From contig NZ_LGHL01000089.1 in NCBI RefSeq assembly GCF_001908205.1, positions 1 to 47,121 on the forward strand: a DNA stretch of 47,121 bases. Reading direction: 5' to 3'. Within the stretch, counting starts at the first letter, position 1. Every line of letters begins with the position of its first letter. The position numbers and the translations under genes were made by a program. Of this stretch, positions 39,357 through 47,121 are shown piece after piece. The notes below the pieces were generated by a model that had not been told where the DNA came from, did not search any database, and saw nothing but the letters and a program-made list of their open reading frames with translations. Origin of the DNA: Bradyrhizobium sp. NAS80.1 (GTDB lineage: Bacteria; Pseudomonadota; Alphaproteobacteria; Rhizobiales; Xanthobacteraceae).

Positions 39357-40976
39357 TTACTGCACGCGGGGCAGCACTTCGAACTGATGGAAGGGCGGCG
39401 GCGAGGACAGCGTCCACTCCAGCGTGGTCGCGCCCGCACCCCACGGATTGTTGCCCGCCGGCACCTTGCGGGCGAAAGCGTCGGTCACGCAGTAGAGGAA
39501 GATCAGAACGCCGAAGCCGGAAATGTAGGAGCCGACCGACGACACCAGGTTCCAGCCGGCAAACGCGTCCGGATAGTCGACGTAGCGGCGCGGCATGCCC
39601 GACAGGCCGAGGAAGTGCTGCGGGAAGAACACCATGTTGACGCCGATAAAGGTGACCCAGAAGTGCGCCTTGGCCAACGTCTCGTTGTACATGTAGCCCG
39701 ACATCTTCGGGAACCAGTAGTACCAGCCGGCGAAGATCGCGAACACGGCGCCGAGCGACAGCACGTAGTGGAAGTGCGCGACGACGTAGTAGGTGTCCTG
39801 GAGCACGCGGTCGACGCCGGCATTCGCCAGCACGACGCCGGTGACGCCGCCGACCGTGAACAGGAAGATGAAGCCCACCGCCCAGATCATCGGGGCGCGG
39901 AATTCGATCGAGCCGCCCCACATCGTGGCGATCCACGAGAATATCTTCACGCCGGTCGGAACGGCGATCACCATGGTGGCGGCGACGAAATAGGCCTGCG
40001 TCGCCGACGACATGCCGACCGTGTACATGTGGTGCGCCCACACCACGAAGCCGATGCCGCCGATCGCGACCATGGCATAGGCCATGCCGAGATAGCCGAA
40101 CACGGGCTTGCGCGAGAAGGTGGAGACGATCTGGCTGATCATGCCGAAGCCGGGCAGGATCAGGATGTACACCTCGGGGTGACCGAAGAACCAGAACAGG
40201 TGCTGGAACAGCACGGGATCACCACCGCCATCGGGCGCGAAGAAGGTGGTGCCGAAATTGCGATCGGTGAGCAGCATGGTGATCGCACCGGCGAGCACCG
40301 GCAGCGACAGCAGCAGCAGGAACACCGTCACCAGGATCGACCACACGAACAGCGGCATCTTGTGCAGGGTCATGCCCGGCGCGCGCATGTTGAAGATGGT
40401 CGTGATGAAGTTGATGGCGCCGAGGATCGACGAGGCGCCCGCCAGATGGAGCGACAGGATCGCAAAGTCGACGGCCGGCCCCGGATGGCCCGAGGTCGAC
40501 AGCGGCGCGTACATGGTCCAGCCGGCGCCGACGCCGTTGGCGCCCGGCTCGCCCTCAACGAAAGTCGAGCAGAGCAGCAGCGCGAAGGAGGCCGGCAGCA
40601 GCCAGAACGAGATGTTGTTCATGCGCGGGAACGCCATGTCCGGCGCGCCGATCATCAACGGCACGAACCAGTTGCCGAAGCCGCCGATCATCGCGGGCAT
40701 GACCATGAAGAAGATCATGATCAGGCCGTGGCTGGTCACGAAGACGTTGTAGGTGTGCGTCTCGTGGAAGATCTGCACGCCCGGATACATCAGCTCGGCC
40801 CGGATCGCGATCGACATCGCCAGACCGATGATGCCGGCCATGACCGCGAAGATCAGGTACATCGTGCCGATGTCCTTGTGGTTGGTCGAATAGACGTAGC
40901 GCCGCCATCCGGTCGGATGGGCGTGCTCGTCATGCGCGTGATCGCCGTGTGCCGCTGCGCTCGTTGCCATTTTCAA
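39357..40976 (-). CDS. coxA: Cytochrome c oxidase subunit I
   Basis: This 539-residue catalytic subunit of aa3 oxidase has 12 membrane helices. Heme and copper ligands are in the conserved segments: MIFFMVMPAMIGGFGNW with a heme a histidine nearby (TSHGLIM), FWFFGHPEVYILILPGFG (the CuB histidine crosslinked to tyrosine), WAHHMYTVGM (CuB), and VVAHFHYVLSLGA (heme a3 and heme a histidines). The D and K channel residues sit in FGNWFVPLMIGAPDMAFPRMN and nearby. AGGA about eight bases before the ATG is the ribosome site. It is followed by ctaB. Confidence 0.98.
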   Translation of the reverse strand: MKMATSAAAHGDHAHDEHAHPTGWRRYVYSTNHKDIGTMYLIFAVMAGIIGLAMSIAIRAELMYPGVQIFHETHTYNVFVTSHGLIMIFFMVMPAMIGGFGNWFVPLMIGAPDMAFPRMNNISFWLLPASFALLLCSTFVEGEPGANGVGAGWTMYAPLSTSGHPGPAVDFAILSLHLAGASSILGAINFITTIFNMRAPGMTLHKMPLFVWSILVTVFLLLLSLPVLAGAITMLLTDRNFGTTFFAPDGGGDPVLFQHLFWFFGHPEVYILILPGFGMISQIVSTFSRKPVFGYLGMAYAMVAIGGIGFVVWAHHMYTVGMSSATQAYFVAATMVIAVPTGVKIFSWIATMWGGSIEFRAPMIWAVGFIFLFTVGGVTGVVLANAGVDRVLQDTYYVVAHFHYVLSLGAVFAIFAGWYYWFPKMSGYMYNETLAKAHFWVTFIGVNMVFFPQHFLGLSGMPRRYVDYPDAFAGWNLVSSVGSYISGFGVLIFLYCVTDAFARKVPAGNNPWGAGATTLEWTLSSPPPFHQFEVLPRVQ

Positions 40977-41050
40977 ATCCTGCCTTGCGTCCCGTTCGGA
41001 CCCTGGAGGTCCCGCCCTTTATGTCGCTTTCAGTCCCCTAAGCCCGTCGC

Positions 41051-41890
41051 CTACTGCGTCGGGCCGGCGGCGGAAGCGTAAGTGCTGGTGCCGCCGCTTG
41101 CATACTTCTTCTTCGCCGATTCAACCCAGGAAGCGAACTCCTGGTCGGAGACCACGCGCACCGCGATCGGCATGAAAGCGTGATCCTTGCCGCATAGCTC
41201 GGAGCACTGGCCGTAATACATGCCCGTCTTGGTGGCCTTGAACCAGGTCTCGTTCAGGCGGCCGGGGATGGCATCGATCTTGACGCCGAAAGCCGGCACC
41301 GCGAAGGCGTGGATGACGTCGGCGCCGGTGGTCTGGACGCGAATCACCTTGTTGACCGGCACCACCATCTCGTTGTCGACACCGAGCAGCCGCGGCTGCT
41401 TGTCCTGGGCCATCAGCGAGTCGAATTCGAACTTGCCGTTATCGGGATAGGCGTAGGACCAGTACCACTGCTTGCCGGTGGCCTTGATGGTCAGATCCGC
41501 CTTCGGCACGTCGAGCTGGAGGAACAGCAGGCGGAACGACGGCACCGCGATGCCGACCAGAATCAGCACCGGAACCAGGGTCCACACCACCTCGATCAGC
41601 GTGTTGTGGGTGGTCCGCGACGGCACCGGATTGGCCCGCGCGTTGAACTTGATGACCACGACCACGAGCAGCGCCAGAACGAACAGCGTGATCAGGGAAA
41701 TCAGCACGAACAGGAAATTGTGGAACCAGACGATGTTGTCCATCACCGGCGAGCCGGATGGCTGGAGCGTCCACTCCCACGGCGACGGTTGCCCGAGTTC
41801 GGCGAATGCCGCACCGCCCGTCGCCAGCGTCAGACCCGCCACGGCCAATCCCAGCAAGTGCCGGCCTACCCGGCCCATCGACATCCTCAT
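41051..41890 (-). CDS. coxB: Cytochrome c oxidase subunit II
   Basis: This 279-residue subunit receives electrons from cytochrome c. It has a signal peptide (about residues 1-29), two membrane helices (about 48-68 and 90-115) and a periplasmic cupredoxin domain with the CuA centre: His in VIHAFAVPAFG and the ligands in YYGQCSELCGKDHAFM. The aromatic KQWYWSYAYPD is the electron-entry region. GGGGAG lies nine bases before the ATG. It is first in the operon and lies 74 bases before coxA. Confidence 0.97.
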   Translation of the reverse strand: MRMSMGRVGRHLLGLAVAGLTLATGGAAFAELGQPSPWEWTLQPSGSPVMDNIVWFHNFLFVLISLITLFVLALLVVVVIKFNARANPVPSRTTHNTLIEVVWTLVPVLILVGIAVPSFRLLFLQLDVPKADLTIKATGKQWYWSYAYPDNGKFEFDSLMAQDKQPRLLGVDNEMVVPVNKVIRVQTTGADVIHAFAVPAFGVKIDAIPGRLNETWFKATKTGMYYGQCSELCGKDHAFMPIAVRVVSDQEFASWVESAKKKYASGGTSTYASAAGPTQ

Positions 41891-42338
41891 GCCGTTCGCG
41901 CTCCCCTTACGAAATCACCCCAAATGCATCCCCCTGTTTCCGGGAAATGCTTATTCGATCCGCCCGTCTGACAAACCGCCGCGCAAGAATACCTCTAAGA
42001 GGGATTGGGGCCAGATCGCTAGAACGCCGAAATCAAGCCTCTCAAACCATAATTCTTGATCTATCGCAATGCAGTCTTGAGCCCCTTCTGCCAGCGATCA
42101 CCCGCAAGATATTTCCTAGTAACATCAGACAAAAATACCGTTTGCCGGGATGCTCTGGCTTGACAGCGGAATTGCCCGCGTTAGGCACGGGCAGCCGGCC
42201 GCGCAGACGCCTGATTCGTGCGAACGATGGTGGTGCATGGCGGCGCGGAATTTGCTTGGGAATCGCCTTCAAGACGCCGTCATTCCCGTATCAGTCCGTC
42301 AGGTGTGAGCGACCCAGGCGAGCAGAGGGACCGACCCG
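41891..42338. other. Divergent intergenic region between coxB and the IalB-like gene
   Basis: This 448-base stretch should hold the cox operon promoter. A degenerate FixK-like site, TTGATCTATCGCAA, lies at 42056-42069 and fits TTG(A/C)-N6-(T/G)CAA. A TTGACA element at about 42163 has no good -10 partner. No gene, tRNA or terminator is seen. The stretch is less GC-rich than its neighbours around 41930-42150. Confidence 0.4.
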
Positions 42339-42872
42339 ATGGGGATTTCGAGATGCATGGCAAGGCAGGCTAACGGCCTCTCGGCGCTGGCGGCCCTGCT
42401 GACTGCGGTCATCTTCCTGGCGCTCCCGGGCCTGGCCCATGCGCAGGGCGCGGTGCGCTCCGTCCATGGCGACTGGCAGATCCGCTGCGACACCCCGCCG
42501 GGCGCCCAGACCGAGCAATGCGCCCTGATCCAGAGCGTGGTGGCCGAAGATCGCTCCAATGCCGGCCTGACCGTGATCGTGCTGAAGACCGCCGACCAGA
42601 AAAGCCGCCTGATGCGCGTGGTTGCCCCCTTGGGCGTCCTGCTGCCCTCCGGCCTCGGGCTGAAGCTCGACAACCAGGACGTCGGCCGCGCCGGCTTCGT
42701 CCGCTGCCTGCCCAACGGCTGCGTCGCCGAGGTCGTCATGGACGACAAGCTGCTCGGCCAGCTCCGCACTGCCAAGACCGCGACCTTCATCATCTTCGAG
42801 ACCCCCGAAGAAGGGATCGGCTTCCCGCTCAGCCTGAACGGGCTCGGCGAGGGCTACGACAAGCTGCCGTAG
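42339..42872 (+). CDS. IalB-like exported protein (invasion-associated locus B family)
   Basis: This 177-residue protein has a signal peptide (residues about 1-36, LSALAALLTAVIFLALPGLAHAQ) and an IalB-type beta domain with GDWQIRCDTPPG, then EQCALIQSVV, VLLPSGLGLKLDN and RCLPNGCVAEVVMDD. The paired cysteines (RCD...QCAL and RCLPNGC) are family-typical and probably form disulfides. IalB was named for Bartonella erythrocyte invasion, but in free-living rhizobia it is a periplasmic or outer-membrane protein of unknown role. It is divergent from coxB. GGGA lies about eight bases before the ATG. Confidence 0.9.
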   Translation: MGISRCMARQANGLSALAALLTAVIFLALPGLAHAQGAVRSVHGDWQIRCDTPPGAQTEQCALIQSVVAEDRSNAGLTVIVLKTADQKSRLMRVVAPLGVLLPSGLGLKLDNQDVGRAGFVRCLPNGCVAEVVMDDKLLGQLRTAKTATFIIFETPEEGIGFPLSLNGLGEGYDKLP

Positions 42873-42983
42873 GCGGCAGACGGGCAGAGAACCTATTGTT
42901 TCCGTAATGTGAGACTTCGCGCCCTCGCGGAACCGGTCCGAAACCATTATCTTGCCCCACATCCCCCGATAATGGACGGACGC

Positions 42984-44411
42984 ATGACCAACCCTGCCAC
43001 AACCTCCCTGCTCGACCGTGCCAATCTCGATCGCGACCAGGTTCGCCACGAGGTCGCGCGCGGACTTGCCGGTGCCGACGACGGTGAATTGTTCCTGGAA
43101 TACAGCCAGACCGAAGCGCTGGTGTTCGACAATGGGCGGCTGAAGCAGGCGACCTACGACACCTCGCAGGGCTTTGGCCTCCGCGCCGTCAAGGACGACG
43201 CGGTCGGCTACGCCCATTCCTCCGACGTGTCGCTGCCGGCGCTGATTCGCGCCGCCGATGCGGTCGCAGCGGTTCGCGGCGGCTACTCCGGCAGCTTCTC
43301 AGCGCCGCCCCCGCACACCAATGTGCGGCTCTACGGCGACGACAATCCGCTGGATGCACCGGGCTTCGAGACCAAGGTCAAGCTGCTCGCCGAGATCGAC
43401 GCTTATCTGCGCGACAAGGATCCGCGGGTGCGGCAGGTCAGCGTCAGCCTCGGTGCGACCTGGCAGGTCGTCGAGATCCTGCGGCCGGACGGCGAGAGCT
43501 ATCGCGACATCCGCCCGCTCGTGCGCGTGAACATTTCCGTCGTCGCCGGCCAGGGCGATCGCCAGGAGAGCGGCAGCAAGGGCTATGGCGGCCGCGCCGG
43601 CTATGCGGAATTCATCGAGAGCAAGAACTGGCGCGATGCCGCCGACGGCGCGCTGCGCGAGGCGCTGGTCAATCTGGAATCGATTCCGGCTCCGGCCGGC
43701 GAAATGGACGTCGTGCTGGGCGCCGGCTGGCCGGGCGTGATGCTGCATGAAGCGGTCGGCCACGGCCTCGAAGGTGACTTCAACCGCAAGAAGACGTCGG
43801 CATTTGCCGGCCTGATGGGCCAGCAGGTCGCCGCCAAGGGCGTCACCGTGGTCGACGACGGCACCATTGCCTCGCGCCGGGGCTCGCTGTCGATCGACGA
43901 CGAGGGCACGCCGACCAACCGCACCGTGCTGATCGAGGACGGCATCCTGGTCGGCTACATGCAGGACCGTCAGAACGCGCGCCTGATGAACATGAAGCCG
44001 ACCGGCAACGGCCGCCGCCAGGACTATGCCCATGTGCCGATGCCGCGCATGACCAACACCTACATGCTCGCGGGCGACCGCGATCCGGCCGAGATCCTTG
44101 CTTCCGTGAAGAACGGCGTCTTCGCCGCGAATTTCGGCGGCGGTCAGGTCGACATCACCTCGGGCAAATACGTGTTCCAGTGCACCGAGGCCTACAAGAT
44201 CGAGAACGGCAAGATCGGCGCGCCATTGAAGGGCGCCATGCTGATCGGTAACGGGCCGACCGACCTGCATCGCATCCGCATGATCGGCAACGATCTCGCG
44301 CTCGATACCGGCATCGGCACCTGCGGCAAGAACGGCCAGGGCGTGCCGGTCGGCGTCGGCCAGCCGTCGCTTCTGATGGAACGCATTACGGTGGGCGGAA
44401 CGGGCGCATGA
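42984..44411 (+). CDS. tldD: TldD metalloprotease
   Basis: This 475-residue protein of the TldD/PmbA family partners with TldE (PmbA) to cleave peptides, such as microcin precursors and CcdA. The zinc motif HExxxH appears as HEAVGHGLEGD (His255, Glu256, His260), with a later cysteine in the GKYVFQCTEAYKI ligand region. The ATG at 42984 follows GGACGGA; an ATG at 42972 lacks a ribosome site. The pmbA partner is not in the window. Its stop overlaps the lepB start (ATGA). Confidence 0.95.
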   Translation: MTNPATTSLLDRANLDRDQVRHEVARGLAGADDGELFLEYSQTEALVFDNGRLKQATYDTSQGFGLRAVKDDAVGYAHSSDVSLPALIRAADAVAAVRGGYSGSFSAPPPHTNVRLYGDDNPLDAPGFETKVKLLAEIDAYLRDKDPRVRQVSVSLGATWQVVEILRPDGESYRDIRPLVRVNISVVAGQGDRQESGSKGYGGRAGYAEFIESKNWRDAADGALREALVNLESIPAPAGEMDVVLGAGWPGVMLHEAVGHGLEGDFNRKKTSAFAGLMGQQVAAKGVTVVDDGTIASRRGSLSIDDEGTPTNRTVLIEDGILVGYMQDRQNARLMNMKPTGNGRRQDYAHVPMPRMTNTYMLAGDRDPAEILASVKNGVFAANFGGGQVDITSGKYVFQCTEAYKIENGKIGAPLKGAMLIGNGPTDLHRIRMIGNDLALDTGIGTCGKNGQGVPVGVGQPSLLMERITVGGTGA

Positions 44412-45184
44412 GTGTCGAGAAGGTGACTGTCACCCCCAAGCGGAAGAGCAGCGGCTGGGGTGGGCAAATCGTTCAACTCGCCGGCATCGTCGCCGCCGTG
44501 TTCATCGCCAAGGGCGCGCTCGCCGAGCCGTTCTACGTGCCGTCGGGCTCGATGGAGCCGACGCTCCTGATCGGCGATGCGCTACTCGCCTCCAAATTCC
44601 CCTATGGCTACGGCACCTCATCGCTGCCGATCCAGATCAACCTGCCCGAGAGCGGCCGCGTCTTCGCGGAGACACCGAAGCAGGGCGACGTCGTGGTCTT
44701 CCGCTGGCCGGGCGACCGCTCGCAGGCCTGGGTCAAGCGCGTCGTCGGACTTCCCGGCGACCGCATCCAGATGCGCCAGGGCCAGCTCTTCATCAACGAT
44801 CGTCCCGCCGAGCTGAAGCCGGATGGCGTCGGCGCGGCCGAGGACGACAATGGCGGTAGCGAGCCCGCCCACCGCTATGTCGAGACGCTGCCCAATGGCG
44901 TCTCGCATCTTATCTTCAAGATGCGCGACAACGGTCCGCTCGACAACACGCCGGAGGTGACGGTGCCGGCCGGCCATCTCTTCGTGCTCGGCGACAACCG
45001 CGACAACTCCGCCGATAGCCGCGTACCCTTGCGCTCCGGCGGCGTCGGCCTCCTGCCGATCGACAATCTGGTCGGCCGCGCCGATGCCGTCCTCGGCTCC
45101 TGGGATCTCGGCATCCGCGGGCAGCCAGTGTGGACCTGGCTGTCCGGTTTCAGGCTCGCCCGGTTCTTCACCGCCGTGCATTGA
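44408..45184 (+). CDS. lepB: Signal peptidase I
   Basis: This 258-residue membrane protease removes Sec signal peptides. It has an N-terminal membrane helix (about residues 20-40), then catalytic Ser48 in YVPSGSMEPTLL and catalytic Lys110 in WVKRVVGLPGDRI. The GDNRDNSADSR box (about residues 197-207) is complete. The length is normal. Unlike the usual lepB-rnc-era operon, it is coupled to tldD (four-base overlap), so it is probably a second signal peptidase of the genome. An acidic Glu/Asp-rich loop (VGAAEDDNGGSEPAHR) lies in the middle. Confidence 0.93.
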   Translation: MSVEKVTVTPKRKSSGWGGQIVQLAGIVAAVFIAKGALAEPFYVPSGSMEPTLLIGDALLASKFPYGYGTSSLPIQINLPESGRVFAETPKQGDVVVFRWPGDRSQAWVKRVVGLPGDRIQMRQGQLFINDRPAELKPDGVGAAEDDNGGSEPAHRYVETLPNGVSHLIFKMRDNGPLDNTPEVTVPAGHLFVLGDNRDNSADSRVPLRSGGVGLLPIDNLVGRADAVLGSWDLGIRGQPVWTWLSGFRLARFFTAVH

Positions 45185-45193
45185 GCTGATCCC

Positions 45194-45541
45194 ATGACCT
45201 TCGACGACGTCAGAAAATTCGTGCTGACGTGGCCGGAGGTCGAGGACGGCACCTCCTACGACACGCCGGCGCTGAAAGTGCGCAAGAAGATGCTGGCGCG
45301 CCTGAAGGAGGATGGCGACAGCCTGGTGATGCCGGACGTGCCGATCGACGAGCGCACGATGCTGGTCGAGAGCCAGCCCGGGATTTTCTATTTCACCGAT
45401 CACTACGCCGACTATCCGATCGTGCTGATCCGCCTGTCGAAGGCGAACCGCGCGATCGTCGAGCCTTTCCTGCGGCGGCGCTGGCGCGCGCTGGCCTCGA
45501 AGGCGGCGCGCGCCCACCATGACGCGCGCGAGGGCGCATGA
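45194..45541 (+). CDS. MmcQ/YjbR-family protein
   Basis: This 115-residue protein is of the MmcQ/YjbR family, a small CyaY-like fold of unknown biochemical function. It starts MTFDDVRKFVLTWPEVEDGT and contains YDTPALKVRKKMLARLKEDG, a central strand LVMPDVPIDERTML and FYFTDHYADYPIVLIRL; the end is basic. It is cytoplasmic. It starts nine bases after lepB and overlaps the next gene by four bases (ATGA). Confidence 0.85.
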   Translation: MTFDDVRKFVLTWPEVEDGTSYDTPALKVRKKMLARLKEDGDSLVMPDVPIDERTMLVESQPGIFYFTDHYADYPIVLIRLSKANRAIVEPFLRRRWRALASKAARAHHDAREGA

Positions 45542-46083
45542 GCGGCGCGATGGACGAGGCGCGCTTCCTCGCGCTGGCGCTGAAGAATCCGGTCAACGTC
45601 GCGATCATCGAGGAACTCCATCACCTCGCGCTGCCGGATGCCTGGCTGGTCGCAGGGTGCCTCGCGCAGACGGTCTGGAACGTGCTCACGAAACGCGCGA
45701 TCGACCCTGATACCTCTTGGGAAGCGGAGGATGCGGTGATCCGCAAGCTGCATGCGCGGCTCGGGCATCTCGGTGCCAAGGTGGAGATCCGCAACCAGGC
45801 GCGCGTGCACCTGTGGTATCCCGACAAGCACGGCCTGCCTTATCCGCCCTTGACGTGTTCGACGGATGGCATCGACCGCTTTCTCACCCGGAACACGCAG
45901 GTCGGCGTGAGGCGCGCAGGCAATGGCTATGAGGTCTACGCACTGCACGGCTTCGAAGATATTGCAAGGCTGATTGCACGGCCCAATCGGGCTCCGAATT
46001 TTTCCGCGGCGGCTTACGCCGCGAAGGCGGAGCGATGGAAGACGCTGTGGCCGGAGATTTCCGTGATCGCGGCGAGCGAATAA
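45538..46083 (+). CDS. Nucleotidyltransferase-fold protein, catalytic loop missing
   Basis: This 181-residue protein is of the DUF925/nucleotidyltransferase-like family (VAGCLAQTVWNVLT, then SWEAEDAVIRKL, VEIRNQARVHLWYPDKHGLPYPPL, and TDGIDRFL). In the family as I recall it, a stretch such as GIKDYDVFYFD, carrying the catalytic aspartates, lies between the VWN...T segment and SWEAED. Here VLTKRAIDPDTSWEAED runs straight through, so about 14-17 residues seem to be deleted in frame. The frame is open and ends normally. It may be a degenerate or non-enzymatic homologue. It overlaps the YjbR-like gene. Confidence 0.8.
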   Translation: MSGAMDEARFLALALKNPVNVAIIEELHHLALPDAWLVAGCLAQTVWNVLTKRAIDPDTSWEAEDAVIRKLHARLGHLGAKVEIRNQARVHLWYPDKHGLPYPPLTCSTDGIDRFLTRNTQVGVRRAGNGYEVYALHGFEDIARLIARPNRAPNFSAAAYAAKAERWKTLWPEISVIAASE

Positions 46084-46092
46084 AACTCTCGT

Positions 46093-46142
46093 GTCCCGGA
46101 CAAGACGCGTCGCGAAGCGATGCGGCGCAGAGCCGGGACCCA
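46093..46142. repeat. Dispersed GTCCCGG...CCGGGACCCA repeat (copy 2)
   Basis: GTCCCGG starts ten bases after the stop codon and CCGGGACCCA ends the unit; the centre GCGTCGCGAAGCGATGCGGC is palindromic. It matches copy 1 at 28149-28198 at both ends and at GCAGAGCCGGGACCCA. Confidence 0.65.
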
Positions 46143-46245
46143 TCGTGCAACGTATTGCGGGGCTGCATGGGCCCCGGTTCAGCAGCGCATCACCCTAGTG
46201 TGTCGAGCGCTTTCGATGCTGCGCCGCAGGGCATGAGTGCGAACC

Positions 46246-46812
46246 CTACCGCACCACGCCGGACGTGAACCCCGCCTTGCGGCGCGGCGGCTTGATTTCC
46301 TTTTTCAGGAAACACCGCGCCTCGCGCCCTGTGTAGCCGGGACGCGCATAGGTGAAGGCGCGGCATTTGTTGTCAGCAGTGCAGGCGGCCTTGCAAGCCT
46401 CTACGCCCTCGCCTTCCTTGAGCTCGAAATTGCGCAAGTCCCCGCCGGGGCGATCGATCGACGTTTCCACGCCTTCGATCCGCGGCTCGATCACGCCGGC
46501 ACCGCGCACCCCGGAGATACAACAGTTTCCCGCCACGCGCGCCGGCACCGTATTCTTCAGCCAGCACACCGCCGAACCGCCTTCGACGTCGGGATAGCTG
46601 AAGCTCCAGGAACGACAGCGGCGATCGCGCTCGCACAGCAGCGCGCAATCCTCGGGGTCGCCTGACGGGATCGGTGTGCTGAAATAGTCGCCGCCGGGCC
46701 GGTCGAACGCCGTCTGGGCGCGCGCCGGCACGCTCGCAAGCACGAGCAAAAGCAGCGCGGCACAGGCCACGACGCTTGCCACGACGCCCCCAGGCAGGCG
46801 GCCCTTCCCCAT
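46246..46812 (-). CDS. Exported PAN/Apple-domain protein
   Basis: This 188-residue protein has a signal peptide (residues 1-32, VACAALLLLVLASVPARAQ) and two PAN/Apple modules (about 34-100 and 118-180). Each starts with a DRPGGD motif, followed by paired cysteines (DCALLCERDRRCRSWSFSYP and ACKAACTADNKCRAFTYARP). Such modules bind proteins or carbohydrates at the cell surface or in the periplasm. The C-terminus is basic. No operon partner is visible. The start has a weak ribosome site. Confidence 0.88.
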   Translation of the reverse strand: MGKGRLPGGVVASVVACAALLLLVLASVPARAQTAFDRPGGDYFSTPIPSGDPEDCALLCERDRRCRSWSFSYPDVEGGSAVCWLKNTVPARVAGNCCISGVRGAGVIEPRIEGVETSIDRPGGDLRNFELKEGEGVEACKAACTADNKCRAFTYARPGYTGREARCFLKKEIKPPRRKAGFTSGVVR

Positions 46813-46927
46813 CGGAACAGCTTTCGAGTTATTGACGACGCTCAGGTTTTTTCAGCCGGCCATTTGATCGCCGCAAACCTGTACGGGCGATGAACGGCTT
46901 CGACCTTGTGCGTTGGTCTATCGGACT

Positions 46928-47014
46928 AGCGCCCCGTTCCGATAGAATCGGAACGGGGCTCTAGATTTTAGTTTTGACGCGTTTTCTTTACGCGAACCGG
47001 TATCCACTTCGCTC
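46928..47014. repeat. Bradyrhizobium-type stem-loop repeat, right end interrupted
   Basis: A perfect 13-base stem (GCCCCGTTCCGAT / ATCGGAACGGGGC, loop AGA) is followed by TCTAGATTTTAG and GCGTTTTCTTTACGCGAACC, then TATCCACTTCGCTC. From memory, intact copies of this very common Bradyrhizobium element continue with GAAAACGC after CGCTC. Here the sequence changes at 47014 to the end of an insertion sequence. Confidence 0.7.
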
Positions 47015-47017
47015 TAG

Positions 47018-47121
47018 CAGGCTGTTGAAGAAGTCGGTAGCGAAGCGTTTCGTGTCGTGATTCTCTAGGATCAGGATTTAACTAGGGGGCGCGATGCGTG
47101 GGAGTGACGAACGGTCCGGCT
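47018..47121 (+). mobile_element. Left end of an insertion sequence (IS5/IS1182-like transposase), cut by window edge
   Basis: A typical terminal sequence CAGGCTGTTGAAGAAGTCGG lies just right of the interrupted repeat. It is followed about 75 bases later by a ribosome site and the start of a transposase. The family call rests on the recalled end sequence and the first nine residues only. The exact boundary and any target duplication cannot be set without the other end. Confidence 0.62.
47094..47121 (+). CDS. Transposase, N-terminal fragment (continues beyond the window)
   Basis: Only nine residues fit in the window, MRGSDERSG. From memory this matches the opening of a rhizobial IS transposase (MRGSDERTG type). 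AGGGGG lies four bases before the ATG. The window ends inside codon 10. Nothing can be said about whether the element is intact. Confidence 0.6.

Noticed and set aside
39333..41081. 582-codon plus-strand frame across coxA
   Set aside because: It is antisense to cytochrome oxidase subunit I, and its His/Arg/Glu-rich composition reflects complementary codons.
1..47121. tRNA, rRNA or CRISPR arrays
   Set aside because: No tRNA-like T-loop motif in context, no rRNA segments and no regularly spaced repeats were found by reading both strands.

Overview
The window is high-GC alphaproteobacterial chromosome, almost certainly Bradyrhizobium or a close relative. The reasons are: an aa3 oxidase locus in the order coxB-coxA-ctaB-coxF-ctaG-coxC, a split b/b' F0 operon, a hemA with a perfect FixK-type box, an Irr-family regulator, an MddA-type methanethiol methyltransferase, and several intergenic palindromic repeats typical of that genus. 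Genes are densely packed on both strands. No tRNA, rRNA or CRISPR was seen. The only clear mobile DNA is the first ~100 bases of an insertion sequence at the right edge.

Region by region. 1-6.1 kb: mddA diverges from a winged-helix/TPR regulator; an Irr-family iron/heme regulator follows, preceded by a perfect FixK/FNR-type box; then small hypothetical genes and an outer-membrane beta-barrel gene with a strong terminator. 6.2-11.3 kb: a chemotaxis receptor, an MBL-fold hydrolase and hemA (ALA synthase), whose leader carries a FixK-type box and a perfect stem-loop. 11.6-15.1 kb: a giant SLC5-transporter/histidine-kinase/receiver fusion. 15.1-21.2 kb: a four-gene operon (ohr, alpha/beta hydrolase, cytochrome P460, SDR) diverging from a STAND-type winged-helix/ATPase/TPR regulator. 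21.2-25.1 kb: a NarL-type response regulator, an MHS-family transporter with a large extra periplasmic loop, yjbQ and an exported coiled-coil protein.

25.3-28.1 kb: the F0 ATP synthase operon atpI-atpB-atpE-atpF'-atpF, with a good sigma70 promoter and a terminator. 28.2-32.4 kb: an exported hypothetical, a GNAT acetyltransferase, an M16 peptidase and thrC (TTG start). 32.5-34.8 kb: a candidate stress-controlled small RNA, then a divergent NarL/NarX-type two-component pair. 34.8-41.9 kb: the aa3 cytochrome oxidase operon with its assembly genes (ctaB, ctaG, coxF, surf1, DUF983). 42.3-46.8 kb: an IalB-like protein, tldD-lepB, a YjbR-like gene overlapping a nucleotidyltransferase-fold gene that seems to have lost its catalytic loop, and a PAN-domain protein. 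46.9-47.1 kb: a Bradyrhizobium-type repeat interrupted by an insertion sequence.

Themes. Heme and respiration dominate: ALA synthase, an Irr-type regulator, heme O synthase, Cox assembly, cytochrome oxidase and the ATP synthase membrane sector. The two perfect FixK-type boxes lie in front of exactly the two heme/iron-control genes, which suggests oxygen control of heme supply. The least ordinary items are the candidate EcfG-type small RNA (about 32497-32634), the STAND-regulated detoxification operon, the 22-bp-period tandem operator before the first regulator, and the catalytically gutted nucleotidyltransferase homologue.
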